A stretch of 34,923 bases of DNA from positions 1-34,923 of the forward strand of contig JALSTB010000157.1 in the NCBI GenBank assembly GCA_026983955.1, read 5' to 3'. How positions within the stretch are numbered: the first letter of the stretch is position 1; each line of letters starts with the position of its first letter. Position numbers and translations under genes: made by a program. This DNA is from Melioribacteraceae bacterium (GTDB lineage: Bacteria > Bacteroidota > Ignavibacteria > Ignavibacteriales > Melioribacteraceae). Positions 25,905 through 34,179 of this stretch are shown here, piece by piece. A model generated the notes under the pieces. It saw only the letters and a list, made by a program, of their open reading frames with translations. It was not told the DNA's origin and made no database searches.

Positions 25905-27299
25905 ATGAAATTAATAATATCGAATATTTTACTAATAATATTATTTGTTGCCTGCGCCGATCAAAGCTCGATAAAAGTTAGTAATGTAAAGTTATCTTCA
26001 GGAAAAATTCCGGTTGAACAAAAGAAATTATTGGATTCATTACAATATAAATCTTTCCTCTACTTCATAAAAGAATGTGATATTAACAAAGGCTTGGTAA
26101 AAGACAGATCTACCCCGGAATCCCCTGCATCAATTGCGGCTATGGGTTTTGCTATTCCGGTTTGGGCGGTAGGTGTTGAGAACGGGTGGATTACAAGAAA
26201 AGAAGCTGCCGGAAGAACCATGAATATGCTTATGTTTTTAAAAAATGCCGAGCAGAGTACAAACAAGGATGCAACCGGTTATAAAGGGTTTTATTATCAC
26301 TTTTTGGATTTTAATACGGGGAAAAGAACCTGGCAAAGCGAACTTTCAACTATCGATACTGCATGGCTTTTGGCCGGAATCAGATTTGCATATAACTATT
26401 TTTCGGGTGATAATGTAATTGAAGTTCAAATACGCCGTTTAGCGGAATTGTTAACTGAGAGAGTGGATTGGAATTGGGTCACATCCGGCTATCATAATGA
26501 ATTCGAAGGTTCAATTTCGCTCGGGTGGAAACCGGAAAGTGGGTTCGATAAAATCGGATGGGTAGGCTACAACGAAGCGCTATTCCTCTATATTATTGCC
26601 GCCGGATCCGATTATGGTAATGCCAGAAACGCATACTCTAAATGGTTAAGTACATATAATTGGAAGGAACCATTTACAGGCTTGGCGCATGTTGTTTTCC
26701 CTCCGTTATTCGGACATCAGTACTCCCACATTTTTATCGACTTTAAAAATCTTCAAGATGAATACATGAAAAAAAAAGGCATAGATTATTTTGAAAATTC
26801 AAAGCGTGCGGTTTTCACACAATGGAAATATGCAGTCTTAAATCCTCTCGGCTGGAAAGGATATGATTCGTTAACTTGGGGTTTAACCGCATGCGACGGA
26901 CCCGGTCCGGCTTTTAATTTTAACGGTAAAAATTTTTATTGGTATACCGCAAGAGGAACTAGCGGACCCGGTTTGATAATGAACGACGACGGTACGATTG
27001 CACCCACTGCTGCGGTTTCGTCAATCGTTTTTGCTCCGGATCTTGTGATTAAAACTATTTTTAATCTTTATTCAAAATACGGGGAAAAAGGATTATGGGG
27101 TAAATACGGTTTTGTGGATTCTTTTAACCCGACACTTAATTGGTATGATTCCGATTATCTGGCAATTGATCAAGCTCCTATGATTTTAATGATTCAAAAT
27201 TATAAAAACGGATTTGTGTGGAAATATGTAATGCAAGATTCATATATCCGCAAAGGATTAAATATATTGGGATTTGAAAGAGCAAAGGAAAATAACTGA
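25905..27299 (+). CDS. GH144-type (PF10091) glucanase lipoprotein
   Basis: The 464-residue protein has a lipoprotein signal (lipobox FVAC, Cys17) and then essentially only the glucoamylase-like (alpha/alpha)6 barrel (about 45-460). It shares with the 11476 enzyme VGYNEAL, TIAPTAAVSSIVFAP, YDSLTWGLTA and YLAIDQAP, so both belong to one family, but it lacks the CBM-like, FN3 and sorting domains. The size matches single-domain GH144 enzymes. As a lipoprotein it is placed in the periplasm or on the outer-membrane surface, probably shortening oligosaccharides taken in by the TonB receptor. One enzyme may be endo-acting and the other exo-acting; the sequence alone does not tell which. The stop is directly followed by the ATPase start. 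Confidence 0.87.
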   Translation: MKLIISNILLIILFVACADQSSIKVSNVKLSSGKIPVEQKKLLDSLQYKSFLYFIKECDINKGLVKDRSTPESPASIAAMGFAIPVWAVGVENGWITRKEAAGRTMNMLMFLKNAEQSTNKDATGYKGFYYHFLDFNTGKRTWQSELSTIDTAWLLAGIRFAYNYFSGDNVIEVQIRRLAELLTERVDWNWVTSGYHNEFEGSISLGWKPESGFDKIGWVGYNEALFLYIIAAGSDYGNARNAYSKWLSTYNWKEPFTGLAHVVFPPLFGHQYSHIFIDFKNLQDEYMKKKGIDYFENSKRAVFTQWKYAVLNPLGWKGYDSLTWGLTACDGPGPAFNFNGKNFYWYTARGTSGPGLIMNDDGTIAPTAAVSSIVFAPDLVIKTIFNLYSKYGEKGLWGKYGFVDSFNPTLNWYDSDYLAIDQAPMILMIQNYKNGFVWKYVMQDSYIRKGLNILGFERAKENN

Positions 27300-28388
27300 A
27301 TGTCTACATTGGAACTGAAAAATATTTCAAAAATTTATATTGATGATATAAAAGTAGTAAATAATGTAAATATCCAAGCCGGTGAAGGTGAATTTGTTGT
27401 TTTTGTAGGACCTTCCGGATGCGGTAAAACCACAATATTGAGAATGATAGCCGGCTTGGAAAATATAACGGAAGGAGAATTGTATATTGATGGAAAACTA
27501 ATGAACGATATTCCTCCGAAAGACAGGGATATTGCAATGGTATTCCAAAATTATGCACTTTACCCGCATATGAGTGTTTACGAAAATATGTCTTTCGGAT
27601 TAAAATTAAGAAAAGTGGATAAACAAATTATTCGCGAAAAAGTTATGAATGCCGCAAAAATACTGGGCTTAACAGAATATTTGAATAGGAAACCGAAAGA
27701 ACTTTCCGGAGGTCAGAGGCAGCGGGTTGCTCTTGGCAGGGCAATTGTGAGGGAACCGAAAATTTTTCTTTTCGATGAACCACTAAGTAATCTTGATGCA
27801 AAATTACGTAATCAAATGAGAACCGAGCTTGCCAATTTGCATAATAAATTAAATGCTACGATGATTTATGTTACTCATGATCAAATTGAAGCGATGACGT
27901 TGGGGGATAAAATAATCGTTTTGAACAACGGCGAAGTGCAACAATCGGGAACTCCTGCAGATTTGTATTTAAGACCTTCAAACAAATTTGTTGCTGAATT
28001 TATCGGAAGTCCGCAAATGAATTTTTTGGATGGAACTACGGAAGTGAACGAAGGATTGAGTTTCATTGATTCTGCCAAAAGTATACGAATCAATCTGGAT
28101 GAAAATACATTTGAAAATCCGGATAAATATATTAATAAAAAAGTCATTTTAGGTTTTCGTCCGGAAGCAATAGAATTAAACACAAACGGCGCAAGCTATC
28201 CGGCGGTAGTTAAATTGGTTGAATTTTTAGGCAGTGAGACAATTGTGCATCTGGATACCGGTAACCAAACATTGGTTGCCAAAGTAAACAGGGTAACGCA
28301 ATTAAAACCGGGGGATAAAATCAAATTCAACATTGATAACGGAAAGCTCCATTTTTTCGATGCGGATACTTTTTTCCGGATAAATTAG
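27300..28388 (+). CDS. ABC sugar importer ATPase, MalK/UgpC/MsmX type
   Basis: The 362-residue protein has the standard length of sugar-importer ATPases. Walker A is GPSGCGKTT (about 37-45), followed by the Q-loop (VFQNYALYPHMSV), signature LSGGQRQRVALGRA, Walker B with IFLFDEPLSNLDAK and the H-loop in YVTHDQIEAMTLGD. The C-terminal OB-fold (TOBE) domain (about 240-362) contains ILGFRPEAIEL. It starts directly after the stop of the GH144 lipoprotein and closes the locus. With the binding protein and permeases at 13905-16881 it would make a complete importer, although ATPases of this type often serve several transporters. The next gene is convergent, only 10 bases away. Confidence 0.95.
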   Translation: MSTLELKNISKIYIDDIKVVNNVNIQAGEGEFVVFVGPSGCGKTTILRMIAGLENITEGELYIDGKLMNDIPPKDRDIAMVFQNYALYPHMSVYENMSFGLKLRKVDKQIIREKVMNAAKILGLTEYLNRKPKELSGGQRQRVALGRAIVREPKIFLFDEPLSNLDAKLRNQMRTELANLHNKLNATMIYVTHDQIEAMTLGDKIIVLNNGEVQQSGTPADLYLRPSNKFVAEFIGSPQMNFLDGTTEVNEGLSFIDSAKSIRINLDENTFENPDKYINKKVILGFRPEAIELNTNGASYPAVVKLVEFLGSETIVHLDTGNQTLVAKVNRVTQLKPGDKIKFNIDNGKLHFFDADTFFRIN

Positions 28389-28398
28389 TTAAAATAAT

Positions 28399-29958
28399 TC
28401 AAGGAAGATAATTTAAGGCAACACGATTGAATTTTTCCATCTGCTCTTCTTCCCATTTATTATTTTTGTTTAACTCTTTAGCCATCAGATGTGCCACAAC
28501 CGGAGCCGCTTCCATACTTGCTTTCGCATCCAAGAACAAAGCCCTGCGGCGGCGTGCCAGAAAATCTTCCACTGTCCGTGCCATTTCGTTTCTTACCGCC
28601 CAAATTACTTCACCTTTGTGAATGGGTAAAGACGGATGAAGAAGATCATATAAATTGTTTGCGTTACATATAATTTGAACGTCATCGGCATCGGAACCGT
28701 AAATTTCAAAACCGGATAATGCATTGTTTTCTGTAGTGTAACCGTGAATATGCAAGTTTTCGGTAACTGATTTTTTATTTTCCAAACCGGCTAATTCAAT
28801 TGTAGTATTTACCGTATCTTCCGCCATTTTCCTGAATGTTGTCCACTTACCTCCGGCAATGGTGATTAAACCGCTCCGCGAAATGTTAATTGTATGTTCG
28901 CGTGAAATGGCGGCTGTATTTTTTTCATCGCCGGACTTAACAAGCGGTCGCAATCCGGCAAACACGCTGCGGATATCGTCTTTCGACGGATCATTTGTTA
29001 AATAACGTGCAATATGTTTAAGCAAAAATTCAATTTCTTCTTCTGAAGCCTTAGGTTCAAGTTCGGGTTTGTCTACCGGAATATCGGTTGTTCCGACGAT
29101 TACCTTATCGTGCCAGGGAATTGCAAAAAGTACCCGTCCGTCATCGGTATTGGGCACCATTATGGCGGTATCACCGGGGAGGAATGATTTATCCAAAACA
29201 ATATGAGTGCCTCTGCTCGGTTCTATCAATTCCGGTTCACCAAAATTTTCAAGCTTTCTGATGTTATCCGAGAAAATGCCGGTAGCGTTAACAACAGCTT
29301 TGGCTTTGATTTCATATTGTATTCCCGTTTCAATATCTTCGGCAATTATTCCTTCTATTAAATCTTGGGATTTTATAAATTCCATCATCTTGAAATAATT
29401 TAAAACCGCGGCGCCGTGCTCAACGGCGGTTTGCAGAATGTTTATTAATAATCTCGAATCATCGAATTGACCGTCGTAATAAATGATTCCACCTCTTAAA
29501 TTTTCAGTTTCAATAGTTGGAATTAAAGACATTGTTCCGGCGACGTCCAATAAACGCGATTCACCGAAACCGTATTTCCCGGCCATCATATCGTACAATT
29601 TTAGTCCAATGCCGTAAAATGTACCTTCCCACCAATCATAGCGGGGAACAACAAATTTCAGATTGCCGACGAGATGAGGAGCGTTTTTATACAGAATGCC
29701 TCTTTCTTTCAAAGCTTCCATAACCAGCGAAAAATTTCCTTGCTGCAAATAACGTACGCCGCCGTGAATTAATTTAGTGCTTCTGCTGGAAGTCCCTTTT
29801 CCGAAATCGTTTTGTTCCACCAGTAAAGTTTTGAATCCTCTCGAAGCGGCGTCCAAAGCAACTCCGGCACCGGTTGCCCCGCCACCGATTACAACAATAT
29901 CCCAAAGGGTATTGGTGTTTGAAACAGCGTTAATCATTTCATCCCGGTTAAATTTCAT
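28399..29958 (-). CDS. glpD: Glycerol-3-phosphate dehydrogenase (FAD-dependent)
   Basis: The 519-residue protein has an N-terminal FAD-binding Rossmann motif GGGATGAG (25-32), the GTSSRSTKLIHGGVRYL stretch that is nearly diagnostic for GlpD, GRVLFAIPWHDKVIVGTTD in the middle, and a GlpD C-terminal helical domain (about 390-519). It oxidises sn-glycerol 3-phosphate to dihydroxyacetone phosphate at the cytoplasmic membrane and passes electrons to quinone. Its start overlaps the stop of the serine hydrolase gene (ATGA), and a glycerophosphodiesterase lies further upstream in the same operon, which would supply glycerol 3-phosphate. No glycerol kinase or facilitator is present here, consistent with feeding from lipid head groups and not from free glycerol. 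Confidence 0.95.
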   Translation of the reverse strand: MKFNRDEMINAVSNTNTLWDIVVIGGGATGAGVALDAASRGFKTLLVEQNDFGKGTSSRSTKLIHGGVRYLQQGNFSLVMEALKERGILYKNAPHLVGNLKFVVPRYDWWEGTFYGIGLKLYDMMAGKYGFGESRLLDVAGTMSLIPTIETENLRGGIIYYDGQFDDSRLLINILQTAVEHGAAVLNYFKMMEFIKSQDLIEGIIAEDIETGIQYEIKAKAVVNATGIFSDNIRKLENFGEPELIEPSRGTHIVLDKSFLPGDTAIMVPNTDDGRVLFAIPWHDKVIVGTTDIPVDKPELEPKASEEEIEFLLKHIARYLTNDPSKDDIRSVFAGLRPLVKSGDEKNTAAISREHTINISRSGLITIAGGKWTTFRKMAEDTVNTTIELAGLENKKSVTENLHIHGYTTENNALSGFEIYGSDADDVQIICNANNLYDLLHPSLPIHKGEVIWAVRNEMARTVEDFLARRRRALFLDAKASMEAAPVVAHLMAKELNKNNKWEEEQMEKFNRVALNYLP

Positions 29959-30911
29959 TTCTTTCCAAAGATAGTTTTGAACTTATCTAATTTGCTTTCA
30001 AACCATTTTCTTAACTTGCTTCTTTCAGGTTCGGTGAATTTTTTGATTACAAATGCCAATTCAGGGGTTCTTAAATATCCGAAAGATTTATGGGGATTTT
30101 TTTCACCGTTCATTTCATAATTGTTTTCCACAAGCATGCCCTTCGGTCCGATGCCTGAATCGTTGGGCGAAAAAATTTTATCCAACTCGAAATTGACCGC
30201 AAGTTTATCGTCCGGATCTGCAAAGTTGTACCATGCTTTTTCAATAACGTCCGGTGTTTTTAACGATTTGACACTGTCGTGTTTCATTTTGTCGTTTATA
30301 AACGGTACGCCAAGCGGTGAACCAATTGTGATTAGTGTATCGATGTTGATTCGTCCGGACAATTCATTCAATACATCGTAAGCGATTATTGAGCCCATCG
30401 AATGTGCAATTAACATTATTTTCTTGTTTTTGTTCATTAACAAGATTGATTTTAGCCGTTCTTTAATAATTTCTTTAACCGGCAATTCAATGCCGTCTTC
30501 AGAAATAGTTTTATCATTTAGGTAAATATCGAGTTCGGCGAAAAAGTTTTTTATTACCCAATCGGTCACGGAAGGAAAGTTTTCATGCAATTTTTTATTA
30601 AATATTAAATTGTTAAACTTACCGGATATTTTATGAAGCACGGAATCATTGTGAGCGTTATTATTGGCTGCTGTAGCAGGCAAGTATTTTTCCTTGATAA
30701 AATAATCGGAATCATCGTCGGTTTCATCGGGGTCTAACGGATTGTCGTTTAACACGTCCGCCCAATAAACCAGTTCGAAGTTAAAATCCGTTTGCGCGTT
30801 GATTGCCGTTAAACCTTCGGTAATTGCCAACCGCCACCAGTTCCCCAAAAGCATTGCAGGCGGTTTGTTGCCGAGTCCGTGAATTCCTATTATGATTCTT
30901 TCCCTTGCCAT
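29955..30911 (-). CDS. Alpha/beta-fold serine hydrolase, function unknown
   Basis: The 318-residue protein has no signal peptide. The oxyanion region HGLGNKPP starts at His11, and the nucleophile elbow is AHSMGS with Ser171. Candidates for the other triad residues are an Asp in FADPDD (about 231-235) and His274 in NPHKSFGYL. This pattern fits lipase/esterase-like alpha/beta hydrolases, but I cannot place it in a characterised family. It sits between a glycerophosphodiesterase (two bases upstream) and glpD (overlapping), so a cytoplasmic lysophospholipase or acylglycerol esterase feeding glycerophosphodiesters into the pathway is an attractive guess. That role is inference from context. Confidence 0.8.
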   Translation of the reverse strand: MARERIIIGIHGLGNKPPAMLLGNWWRLAITEGLTAINAQTDFNFELVYWADVLNDNPLDPDETDDDSDYFIKEKYLPATAANNNAHNDSVLHKISGKFNNLIFNKKLHENFPSVTDWVIKNFFAELDIYLNDKTISEDGIELPVKEIIKERLKSILLMNKNKKIMLIAHSMGSIIAYDVLNELSGRINIDTLITIGSPLGVPFINDKMKHDSVKSLKTPDVIEKAWYNFADPDDKLAVNFELDKIFSPNDSGIGPKGMLVENNYEMNGEKNPHKSFGYLRTPELAFVIKKFTEPERSKLRKWFESKLDKFKTIFGKK

Positions 30912-30913
30912 TA

Positions 30914-31657
30914 TTATTTAATTTGTCCGGATAACCAATGTGCCCTGTCCGAAGTTATTCCGTCAATATTCCAGTTCATTAACTGTCTTGCACGCTCCGG
31001 ATTGTTAACCGTCCAACAGTAAATTTTCAAACCGGCTTCGTGAATTTTATCGATAACCGATTTGGAAGAAATCATTTTTTCGTCAAAATCCACACCATTT
31101 AAATTGGAAGATTTACAATATTTAATTATTGTATTTAAGTTTTTTTTGAATACAGGAATTTTATCATCAACAATCCAGTACATTTCAAAATGCGGTAATA
31201 ATTTTTTTAGTTGGTCCAGTAATTGCCGGTTGAAAGAAATAAATTTCACGTAAACCGGGTTAACATCTTTTTTTTCACAAAACGATTTTAATATTCCGGC
31301 AGTGTTTTCACCGCTTTTAATTTCAACAAATAATAGTTTACCTTCAGGCATATTTTCGATTATGTTTTTCAGCAGTGGGATTTCTTCGCCCGCATATTTG
31401 TTCTTTTTATGTTTTCCCACATCCAGTTTTTTAAGGAATGAATAGTTCTTTTCTTTTACATTGAAATTTTCACCGCTGGTTCTGAATGTGTTTTTATCGT
31501 GGATAACTATTATTTTATTGTCTTTCGAAAGCCGGATATCGATTTCCACGGCATCGTCGTTTCTTTCCCATGCAAGATTTACCGAAGCCATTGTATTTTC
31601 CGGGGCATCGTAAGATTCGCCACGGTGGGCAATTATTATAAAATCTTTGCTGTTCAT
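30914..31657 (-). CDS. Glycerophosphodiester phosphodiesterase (cytoplasmic, UgpQ-like)
   Basis: The 247-residue protein is a compact GDPD TIM barrel: HRGE at 11-14, PENT around 19-22, the metal-binding pair Glu38 and Asp40 in VEIDIRLSKD, His53 in VIHDK, and Glu in FVEIKSG. The C terminus has the CWTVNNPERARQLMNWNIDGITSD stretch of the family in slightly shortened form. No signal peptide is seen, so it resembles cytoplasmic UgpQ and not periplasmic GlpQ. It cleaves glycerophosphodiesters to glycerol 3-phosphate and an alcohol. It is the first gene of the three-gene operon ending in glpD. Confidence 0.92.
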   Translation of the reverse strand: MNSKDFIIIAHRGESYDAPENTMASVNLAWERNDDAVEIDIRLSKDNKIIVIHDKNTFRTSGENFNVKEKNYSFLKKLDVGKHKKNKYAGEEIPLLKNIIENMPEGKLLFVEIKSGENTAGILKSFCEKKDVNPVYVKFISFNRQLLDQLKKLLPHFEMYWIVDDKIPVFKKNLNTIIKYCKSSNLNGVDFDEKMISSKSVIDKIHEAGLKIYCWTVNNPERARQLMNWNIDGITSDRAHWLSGQIK

Positions 31658-31748
31658 TTTCGGTTAGTGTGACCGGATAATAATTTTCGAATAATTAAAA
31701 TCATCCATAAAATTAACAAAAAAGAACATCAAAGTGGGCGGGAAAAAA

Positions 31749-32051
31749 TTAACCGGCTGAATTTACTTCGGCATTGGCGGCTTGTTGTTGCGGGTTGTTT
31801 GTTTGATGTTGTCTTTTGGGTGATATATTTCTGACCAAAAATATCAGTGCGGAAATTCTGTTTTCCAAAATCTTGTTTCTCTTGCGCAAGTATGTAATTT
31901 TATTTTTAAGTTCCATCGATTCTTTTAAAAACCGCGAAACATCGGATGAATGGTTGAGCAAAGTTGCATTATGGTTTTTATCAATAATATAACCCCGCAA
32001 AATAAATCCGGCAACGAATGCAATTATTATTGTGAAAATAAATATTATCAT
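31749..32051 (-). CDS. Small single-pass membrane protein with coiled coil, unknown function
   Basis: The 100-residue protein has one N-terminal membrane segment (about 1-20, IFIFTIIIAFVAGFILRG) followed by a charged helical stretch (about 40-72) with heptad-like leucines and isoleucines (SMELKNKITYLRKRNKILENRI) that suggests a coiled coil. The tail (about 80-100) is Gln/Asn/Ala-rich and low in complexity. I do not recognise a family. It lies alone between the GDPD operon and the metallo-hydrolase, separated from the latter by a terminator. It could be a small scaffold or cell-envelope protein, but no function can be assigned. Confidence 0.6.
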   Translation of the reverse strand: MIIFIFTIIIAFVAGFILRGYIIDKNHNATLLNHSSDVSRFLKESMELKNKITYLRKRNKILENRISALIFLVRNISPKRQHQTNNPQQQAANAEVNSAG

Positions 32052-32107
32052 TCCGTTTCCATGTTAATCAATAATTAATATCAAAAACTTGTAATAATAT
32101 TTCAAGG

Positions 32108-32134
32108 CAAAAAATAAACCCTGGATGGTTTATT
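32108..32134 (-). terminator. Intrinsic terminator after the metallo-hydrolase gene
   Basis: On the minus strand AATAAACC (32134-32127) pairs with GGTTTATT (32120-32113), with a six-base loop, and runs into a TTTTTT tract. The stem overlaps the stop codon of the metallo-hydrolase. Confidence 0.7.
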
Positions 32135-33032
32135 CGTTCAGTTCTATTAAAGCCGCTTTAATATTTGCTTTTAGTGCACCGTCCCAAAGAGCTTTCATGT
32201 TTTCAAAACCGGGGATGGTTTCCAGATTTAAAATCTCTTTATCAGGTTTACCTTCCGCCTTCAGTTTCTTAACCGTTGTTAGCAATGCTTCCAGATAGTT
32301 ACGCATGTATTTCAAATCGTTTTTTGAACCGTAAACTTTTCCGGGGGAATATGAATGACCGAAAATAAAGAGCGTATCATTGTCAAAGTGATTGATTGCG
32401 TCATCCAGGAATGTTATCCAGCCGCGTAAGGATGCTTCATCGTCTTTGTTAACCCAAGGATAAACACGGTTAAACACCAAATCTCCCATGTGTACAACGT
32501 TGGAATTGATGAAATGAAAAACTGCATCGCCGCCCGTGTGAGCGGGAACGAGATGGTATGCAAAAAGATTTTCTTTTCCAATTGAAACCGACCATTCTTT
32601 TTCAAATGTTTTATTTGCATAAACTTTGTTTTTGTCCAAATCCGTTCCGACGTTTCTAGTCTTTTGCAAACGTACGCAAGCGGTTGTTGCAACAATCGAT
32701 TTCGCAAATTTACCGAGGTATGAATTTCCCGCAGTGTGATCACGGTGATGATGAGTATTAAATAAGATATCGATTTTGCGCGATGTTAATTTTTTCATCT
32801 CATTCCAAAATACTTCAGCAGTACCGGGAAATTGCGCATCAATTGTAATTACGGCGTCGTTGTTTACTAACCAGCCTATTGTTCCACCACGATTAACATA
32901 AATTCCCGTACCGTTGCGTAATTTCTTAAAAGTGTAATCCTTTGAATCTAAAAAAGCGAAAAGTGTATTGCCTTGCAGCATTAATCCAGCGCCAATAAGC
33001 GCAGTTGATTTTAAAAATTCTTTTCTGTTCAT
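32130..33032 (-). CDS. Exported metallo-beta-lactamase-fold hydrolase
   Basis: The 300-residue protein has an N-terminal export signal (about 1-28, NRKEFLKSTALIGAGLML). This resembles a Tat signal but has Arg-Lys in place of Arg-Arg, so Sec export is also possible. The MBL-fold metal ligands are all present: HHHRDH with His94, His96, Asp98 and His99, His165 in PAHTGGD, Asp184 in MGD, and His226 in FGHS. The fold is that of subclass B or related binuclear zinc hydrolases. The substrate is unknown; similar proteins include quinoprotein-associated and lactamase-like hydrolases. An AGAGG stretch lies at suitable distance before the ATG. Confidence 0.85.
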   Translation of the reverse strand: MNRKEFLKSTALIGAGLMLQGNTLFAFLDSKDYTFKKLRNGTGIYVNRGGTIGWLVNNDAVITIDAQFPGTAEVFWNEMKKLTSRKIDILFNTHHHRDHTAGNSYLGKFAKSIVATTACVRLQKTRNVGTDLDKNKVYANKTFEKEWSVSIGKENLFAYHLVPAHTGGDAVFHFINSNVVHMGDLVFNRVYPWVNKDDEASLRGWITFLDDAINHFDNDTLFIFGHSYSPGKVYGSKNDLKYMRNYLEALLTTVKKLKAEGKPDKEILNLETIPGFENMKALWDGALKANIKAALIELNE

Positions 33033-33192
33033 GTTGACCTCTCAATCCGTTAAGGTCTAAGTTACGGATTTATTTATTAATAATCGATACAATATCTTTT
33101 TATTCATGTTTTTTATAACCGAAACAAGATAAGTTGTCATCTTAATCAAGAATTTTTTATTTTATTAAGAAACCAAAAACGGGAGAGGGAAG

Positions 33193-33396
33193 ATGGAAAA
33201 TAGTGATGTTAATAAATTAACAAAAATCACATTATTAAAAAACGGTCCTTTAATGGTCGAAGGCAATTTCGAGATTGTTGACGCTGAAGGCAATAAGGTG
33301 GAGTCGAAACAGAGAGCGGCATTGTGCCGGTGCGGTGCATCGAACAACAAACCTTTTTGCGACGGTTCACATAATAAAATAGGATTTGAAGGTTAA
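33193..33396 (+). CDS. CDGSH-type [2Fe-2S] iron-sulfur protein
   Basis: The 67-residue protein carries one complete CDGSH motif: Cys45, Cys47 and Cys56 plus His60 in CRCGASNNKPFCDGSH. This three-cysteine, one-histidine set binds a [2Fe-2S] cluster. Bacterial members are small soluble proteins thought to act in redox or iron-sulfur handling. A purine-rich GAGAGGGAAG precedes the ATG. TTG (33134-33136) and TATTTTAT (33158-33165) at 21 bases spacing form a weak promoter candidate. It is the only plus-strand gene in this part and is convergent with the thioredoxin-like gene, four bases away. Confidence 0.9.
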   Translation: MENSDVNKLTKITLLKNGPLMVEGNFEIVDAEGNKVESKQRAALCRCGASNNKPFCDGSHNKIGFEG

Positions 33397-33400
33397 AGTT

Positions 33401-34009
33401 TTAATAAACCAGTTTGCCGATTATATCGGTAAATTCCTTTTCCAATTCTTTGCCTTTATTGCGGGCGTACCAAAGGTGGAGTTTTTCGTTAAATTCCTCT
33501 TTGGTGTATCCTTGTGCCTTTAGATTGGTAACCAGTTCCTGGGCTTTTGCGGGGCGCGGACCCCAGCGGAACAGTTCGCACCGGTTTTCATCGAAGGCAA
33601 CTATCCGGGGAATGCTAAGCGGATTATCTTTACCGAAGTAATCTTTCAACGCTTGTATGTTATCATCGCGTAAAATTATTTTTACATCCAAATTGGGATT
33701 TAACGAAGTGTATTTCATCAAGTAAGGTAAGTTTTGTGCTGAATCGCCACACCAGTCCTCAGTAAAAATCAGCCAAGTTTGTTTGCCTTCTATTTTCTTG
33801 AAAAGTTCTAATAATTCTTTGTCCGGTTTGTAGGTTTTTGCAATGCGTAAACTTCTTACAATATTAATTTTTTTAAATTCTAAAAATTTTTTGCCGGTTT
33901 CGTCCAATTCCGCTCCGTCCAATTCTTCAATACTTTGTTTGGAGTATTCTAGAAAATCGTTGTATTCGTAAATTCCGGTAAGGTTATGTTTTCCCAATGT
34001 GTATTTCAA
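33401..34009 (-). CDS. Thioredoxin-like protein with a WCGDS motif
   Basis: The 202-residue protein has a helical N-terminal part (about 1-70) and a thioredoxin fold (about 75-180) with EDWCGDSAQNLP. Only the first active-site cysteine (Cys87) is kept; the second position is Ser90. This monothiol CGDS form is common in a Bacteroidota-type thioredoxin-like family and suggests a role other than standard disulfide reduction. There is no signal peptide. The start is a TTG at 34009, because an in-frame stop lies four codons upstream and no early ATG exists; an AAGGG sits at good distance before it. Confidence 0.85.
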   Translation of the reverse strand: MKYTLGKHNLTGIYEYNDFLEYSKQSIEELDGAELDETGKKFLEFKKINIVRSLRIAKTYKPDKELLELFKKIEGKQTWLIFTEDWCGDSAQNLPYLMKYTSLNPNLDVKIILRDDNIQALKDYFGKDNPLSIPRIVAFDENRCELFRWGPRPAKAQELVTNLKAQGYTKEEFNEKLHLWYARNKGKELEKEFTDIIGKLVY

Positions 34010-34133
34010 TTTATTCCCTTATAATTTTTTGAAACTTGGACAGGAAACTTACTAAAAAAAATATTTTAAGAACGTAAAATGTTTGACACTGCAAGTGAAA
34101 AAATATAAGTAGTTATGCGGGCGGAAATAAAAC

Positions 34134-34154
34134 GTCCCCGCTAAAAACGGGGAC
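34134..34154 (-). terminator. Intrinsic terminator after slyD
   Basis: GTCCCCG (34134-34140) pairs with CGGGGAC (34148-34154) around a seven-base loop. Read on the minus strand, the stem is followed by GTTTTATTT, placing it correctly downstream of the slyD stop. Confidence 0.75.
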
Positions 34155-34179
34155 AAATTAATAAAGAATGCTGAACAAA

